Assembly: GCA_937910665.1 (NCBI GenBank)
Contig: CALEPR010000148.1
Coordinates: 1-5,394 of the forward strand
DNA from: an uncultured Selenomonadales bacterium
Lineage (GTDB): Bacteria > Bacillota > Negativicutes > Selenomonadales > Selenomonadaceae
Direction of reading: 5' to 3'
Length of the DNA stretch: 5,394 bases
A model generated the notes under the pieces. It did not search any database and had not been told where the DNA came from. It saw nothing but the letters and a program-made list of their open reading frames with translations. Positions 4,846-5,394 of the stretch are shown piece by piece. The position numbers were made by a program, and so were the translations under genes. The stretch's first letter is position 1. Each line of letters begins with the position of its first letter.

Positions 4846-5064
4846 ATGTCAAATTTTCAAAGTCGTCTGCGTGAATTACGGCACAGCAGAAATCTTATGG
4901 CTAAGACTATGGCTGAAAATCTTGGGATTAGCTACCGCAATTATCAACGTTACGAAAAAGGAGAAATGGATACCCCGTCATCAAAGCTCATTTCGCTTGC
5001 AGATTTTTTTAATGTGTCATTGGATTACCTTGTCGGAAGGTCGGATAATCCGCAACGGTTGTGA
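4846..5064 (+). CDS. XRE-family (CI-like) HTH repressor
   Basis: 72 residues from ATG 4846, preceded by AAGGAGAGG. The HTH spans about residues 5-60: RLRELRHSRNLMAKTMAENL, then GISYRNYQRYEKGEMDTPS, then LISLADFFNVSLDYLVGRSD. This is the compact single-domain form of phage and element repressors, without a C-terminal cleavage or dimerisation domain. It is therefore unlikely to be inactivated by RecA-stimulated self-cleavage. It diverges from the Cro-like gene and most likely represses the early promoter in the space between them. Its C-terminal tail SDNPQRL is repeated at the DNA and protein level at 5294-5314. No clear promoter of its own is visible; weak elements overlap the early promoter region. 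Confidence 0.88.
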   Translation: MSNFQSRLRELRHSRNLMAKTMAENLGISYRNYQRYEKGEMDTPSSKLISLADFFNVSLDYLVGRSDNPQRL

Positions 5065-5067
5065 AAG
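5047..5067 (+). repeat. 21-bp direct repeat, copy 1 (end of repressor gene)
   Basis: Exact 21-bp sequence beginning AATCCGCAACGGTTG and running over the repressor's last codons and stop. The partner copy is at 5294-5314, 247 bp away. Confidence 0.95.
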
Positions 5068-5090
5068 TACAGTCGCTATTTCCGGCTCAG

Positions 5091-5110
5091 AAATTCTCTA
5101 TGTAGAATTT
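5091..5110. repeat. 20-bp palindrome near the end of the 46-codon gene
   Basis: AAATTCT (5091-5097) and AGAATTT (5104-5110) are perfect inverted arms around a 6-bp centre. It lies between the repressor stop and the stop of the opposing 46-codon gene. It is AT-rich without a flanking T tract, so it suits a protein binding site or a weak convergent transcription barrier more than a classical terminator. Confidence 0.5.
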
Positions 5111-5249
5111 AAGTAGAGGACACATTTTTAACGGTTATGTCGAATTCAACGCTACCGTCATTCGGCGTTGATTCGGCTATTTTTTTGATAATTTCTTCCG
5201 CCTTTTCCCAAGAATTGTTAGGCGGAATAATTTCGATTGAGATTTTCAT
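5109..5249 (-). CDS. Small hypothetical protein (46 aa) between the repressor and the KTSC gene
   Basis: ATG 5249 follows AAGGAAAA and the frame ends at TAA 5111-5109. The product starts MKISIEIIPPNNSWEKAEEI and reads as strand, helix (about residues 14-26), strand (about 33-42). That is a compact beta-alpha-beta layout, but I know no family for it. It runs opposite to both neighbours and is bracketed by the two 21-bp repeat copies, as if it arrived as a cassette. TTGTCA (5295-5290) with a poor -10 (TATTTT, 15 bp spacing) is the only promoter hint. Short length and isolation limit confidence. Confidence 0.6.
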   Translation of the reverse strand: MKISIEIIPPNNSWEKAEEIIKKIAESTPNDGSVEFDITVKNVSST

Positions 5250-5260
5250 TTTAGATTTTC

Positions 5261-5309
5261 CTTTCTGTAAAATATTTGGTCGGACGAAGTGACAATCCGC
5301 AACGGTTGT
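5261..5309 (+). pseudogene. Remnant 3' end of a second XRE repressor
   Basis: Read in the plus direction, this stretch encodes a tail ending YLVGRSDNPQRL followed by TGA. The intact repressor ends DYLVGRSDNPQRL. Over the VGRSD part the codons differ silently (CGA AGT GAC here, AGG TCG GAT there), while the last 21 bp are identical. So this is the end of a homologous but not identical repressor gene. Upstream an in-frame TAG (5252-5254) and the 46-codon gene on the other strand show that no full gene is present. It ends 18 bp before the KTSC start codon. Confidence 0.6.
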
Positions 5310-5314
5310 GAAAG
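5294..5314 (+). repeat. 21-bp direct repeat, copy 2
   Basis: Exact copy of 5047-5067. It ends within the ribosome binding site of the KTSC gene (AAGGTGG, 5312-5318). Confidence 0.95.
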
Positions 5315-5327
5315 GTGGTGACGTTTA

Positions 5328-5394
5328 TTGGAAATGATTAAAGTCGATTCTTCGGTTATCTCGGCTATTGGCTACGACGGCACAAATCTTGAAG
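5328..5394 (+). CDS. KTSC-domain protein, N-terminal part (runs off right edge)
   Basis: A frame opens at TTG 5328 and is still open at the window end (22 codons). AAGGTGG (5312-5318) is 9 nt from this TTG but 15 nt from the in-frame ATG at 5334, so TTG is the better start. The residues MIKVDSSVISAIGYDGTNLE match the opening of KTSC domains (V-x-S-S-x-I-x-A-x-G-Y-D). KTSC is a small domain of about 60 residues found alone in phages and bacteria and at the C-terminus of some lysyl-tRNA synthetases; a role in RNA binding has been suggested but is unproven. It directly follows the repressor-tail remnant, which suggests repressor and KTSC gene were once adjacent in one operon. Confidence 0.75.
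   Translation, partial: MEMIKVDSSVISAIGYDGTNLE

Noticed and set aside
4676..5116. 146-codon plus-strand frame across the switch region
   Set aside because: It overlaps the divergent control region and the XRE repressor in another frame, lacks a ribosome site, and its translation shows no domain.

Overview
The window looks like the early region of a temperate phage or prophage of a low-to-moderate GC Gram-positive-type host (Bacillota; a gut or rumen member such as the Negativicutes is a guess). The evidence is the strong AGGAGG-type ribosome binding sites before nearly every gene, the tight packing of small genes on one strand, the lysis-lysogeny-like pair of XRE regulators, and a DnaD-like replisome organiser followed by a DnaC/DnaI-like helicase loader. 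No structural, integrase or host housekeeping gene is present.

Layout from right to left. At the right edge a KTSC-domain gene begins (5328 onward, plus strand). To its left are a 46-codon minus-strand gene (5109-5249) and a plus-strand XRE repressor (4846-5064). A 104-bp control region separates the repressor from a divergent minus-strand XRE gene (4523-4735). The control region holds a near-consensus minus-strand promoter (TTGGCA-N17-TATAAT) with a GACAA/TTGTC inverted repeat inside its spacer. From there the minus-strand early operon runs left: a 70-aa gene that may be frameshifted (4279-4491), a hairpin-rich gap without an intact gene (about 3896-4226), an 87-aa helical protein (3617-3880), the replisome organiser with internal iteron-like repeats (2743-3534), the helicase loader (1869-2783), and small unknown proteins of 77, 95, 59 and possibly 30 residues. 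At the left edge is the start of an SMC/Rad50-type ATPase (1-442, minus strand).

The operon is interrupted by one plus-strand gene (499-1044), a membrane-anchored protein with its own extended -10 promoter. Its 3' end overlaps a minus-strand micro-ORF for a 30-residue membrane peptide. It is laid out like a phage moron.

How it fits together (inference): the XRE pair decides whether the minus-strand operon is expressed. Once on, the organiser binds its own 11-bp repeats and brings the helicase loader to an origin inside its gene, and the SMC-like ATPase serves recombination or repair. The least expected observations are a duplicated repressor 3' end (21-bp exact direct repeat) bracketing the 46-codon gene, the hairpin-rich gap, and the antisense membrane gene pair.
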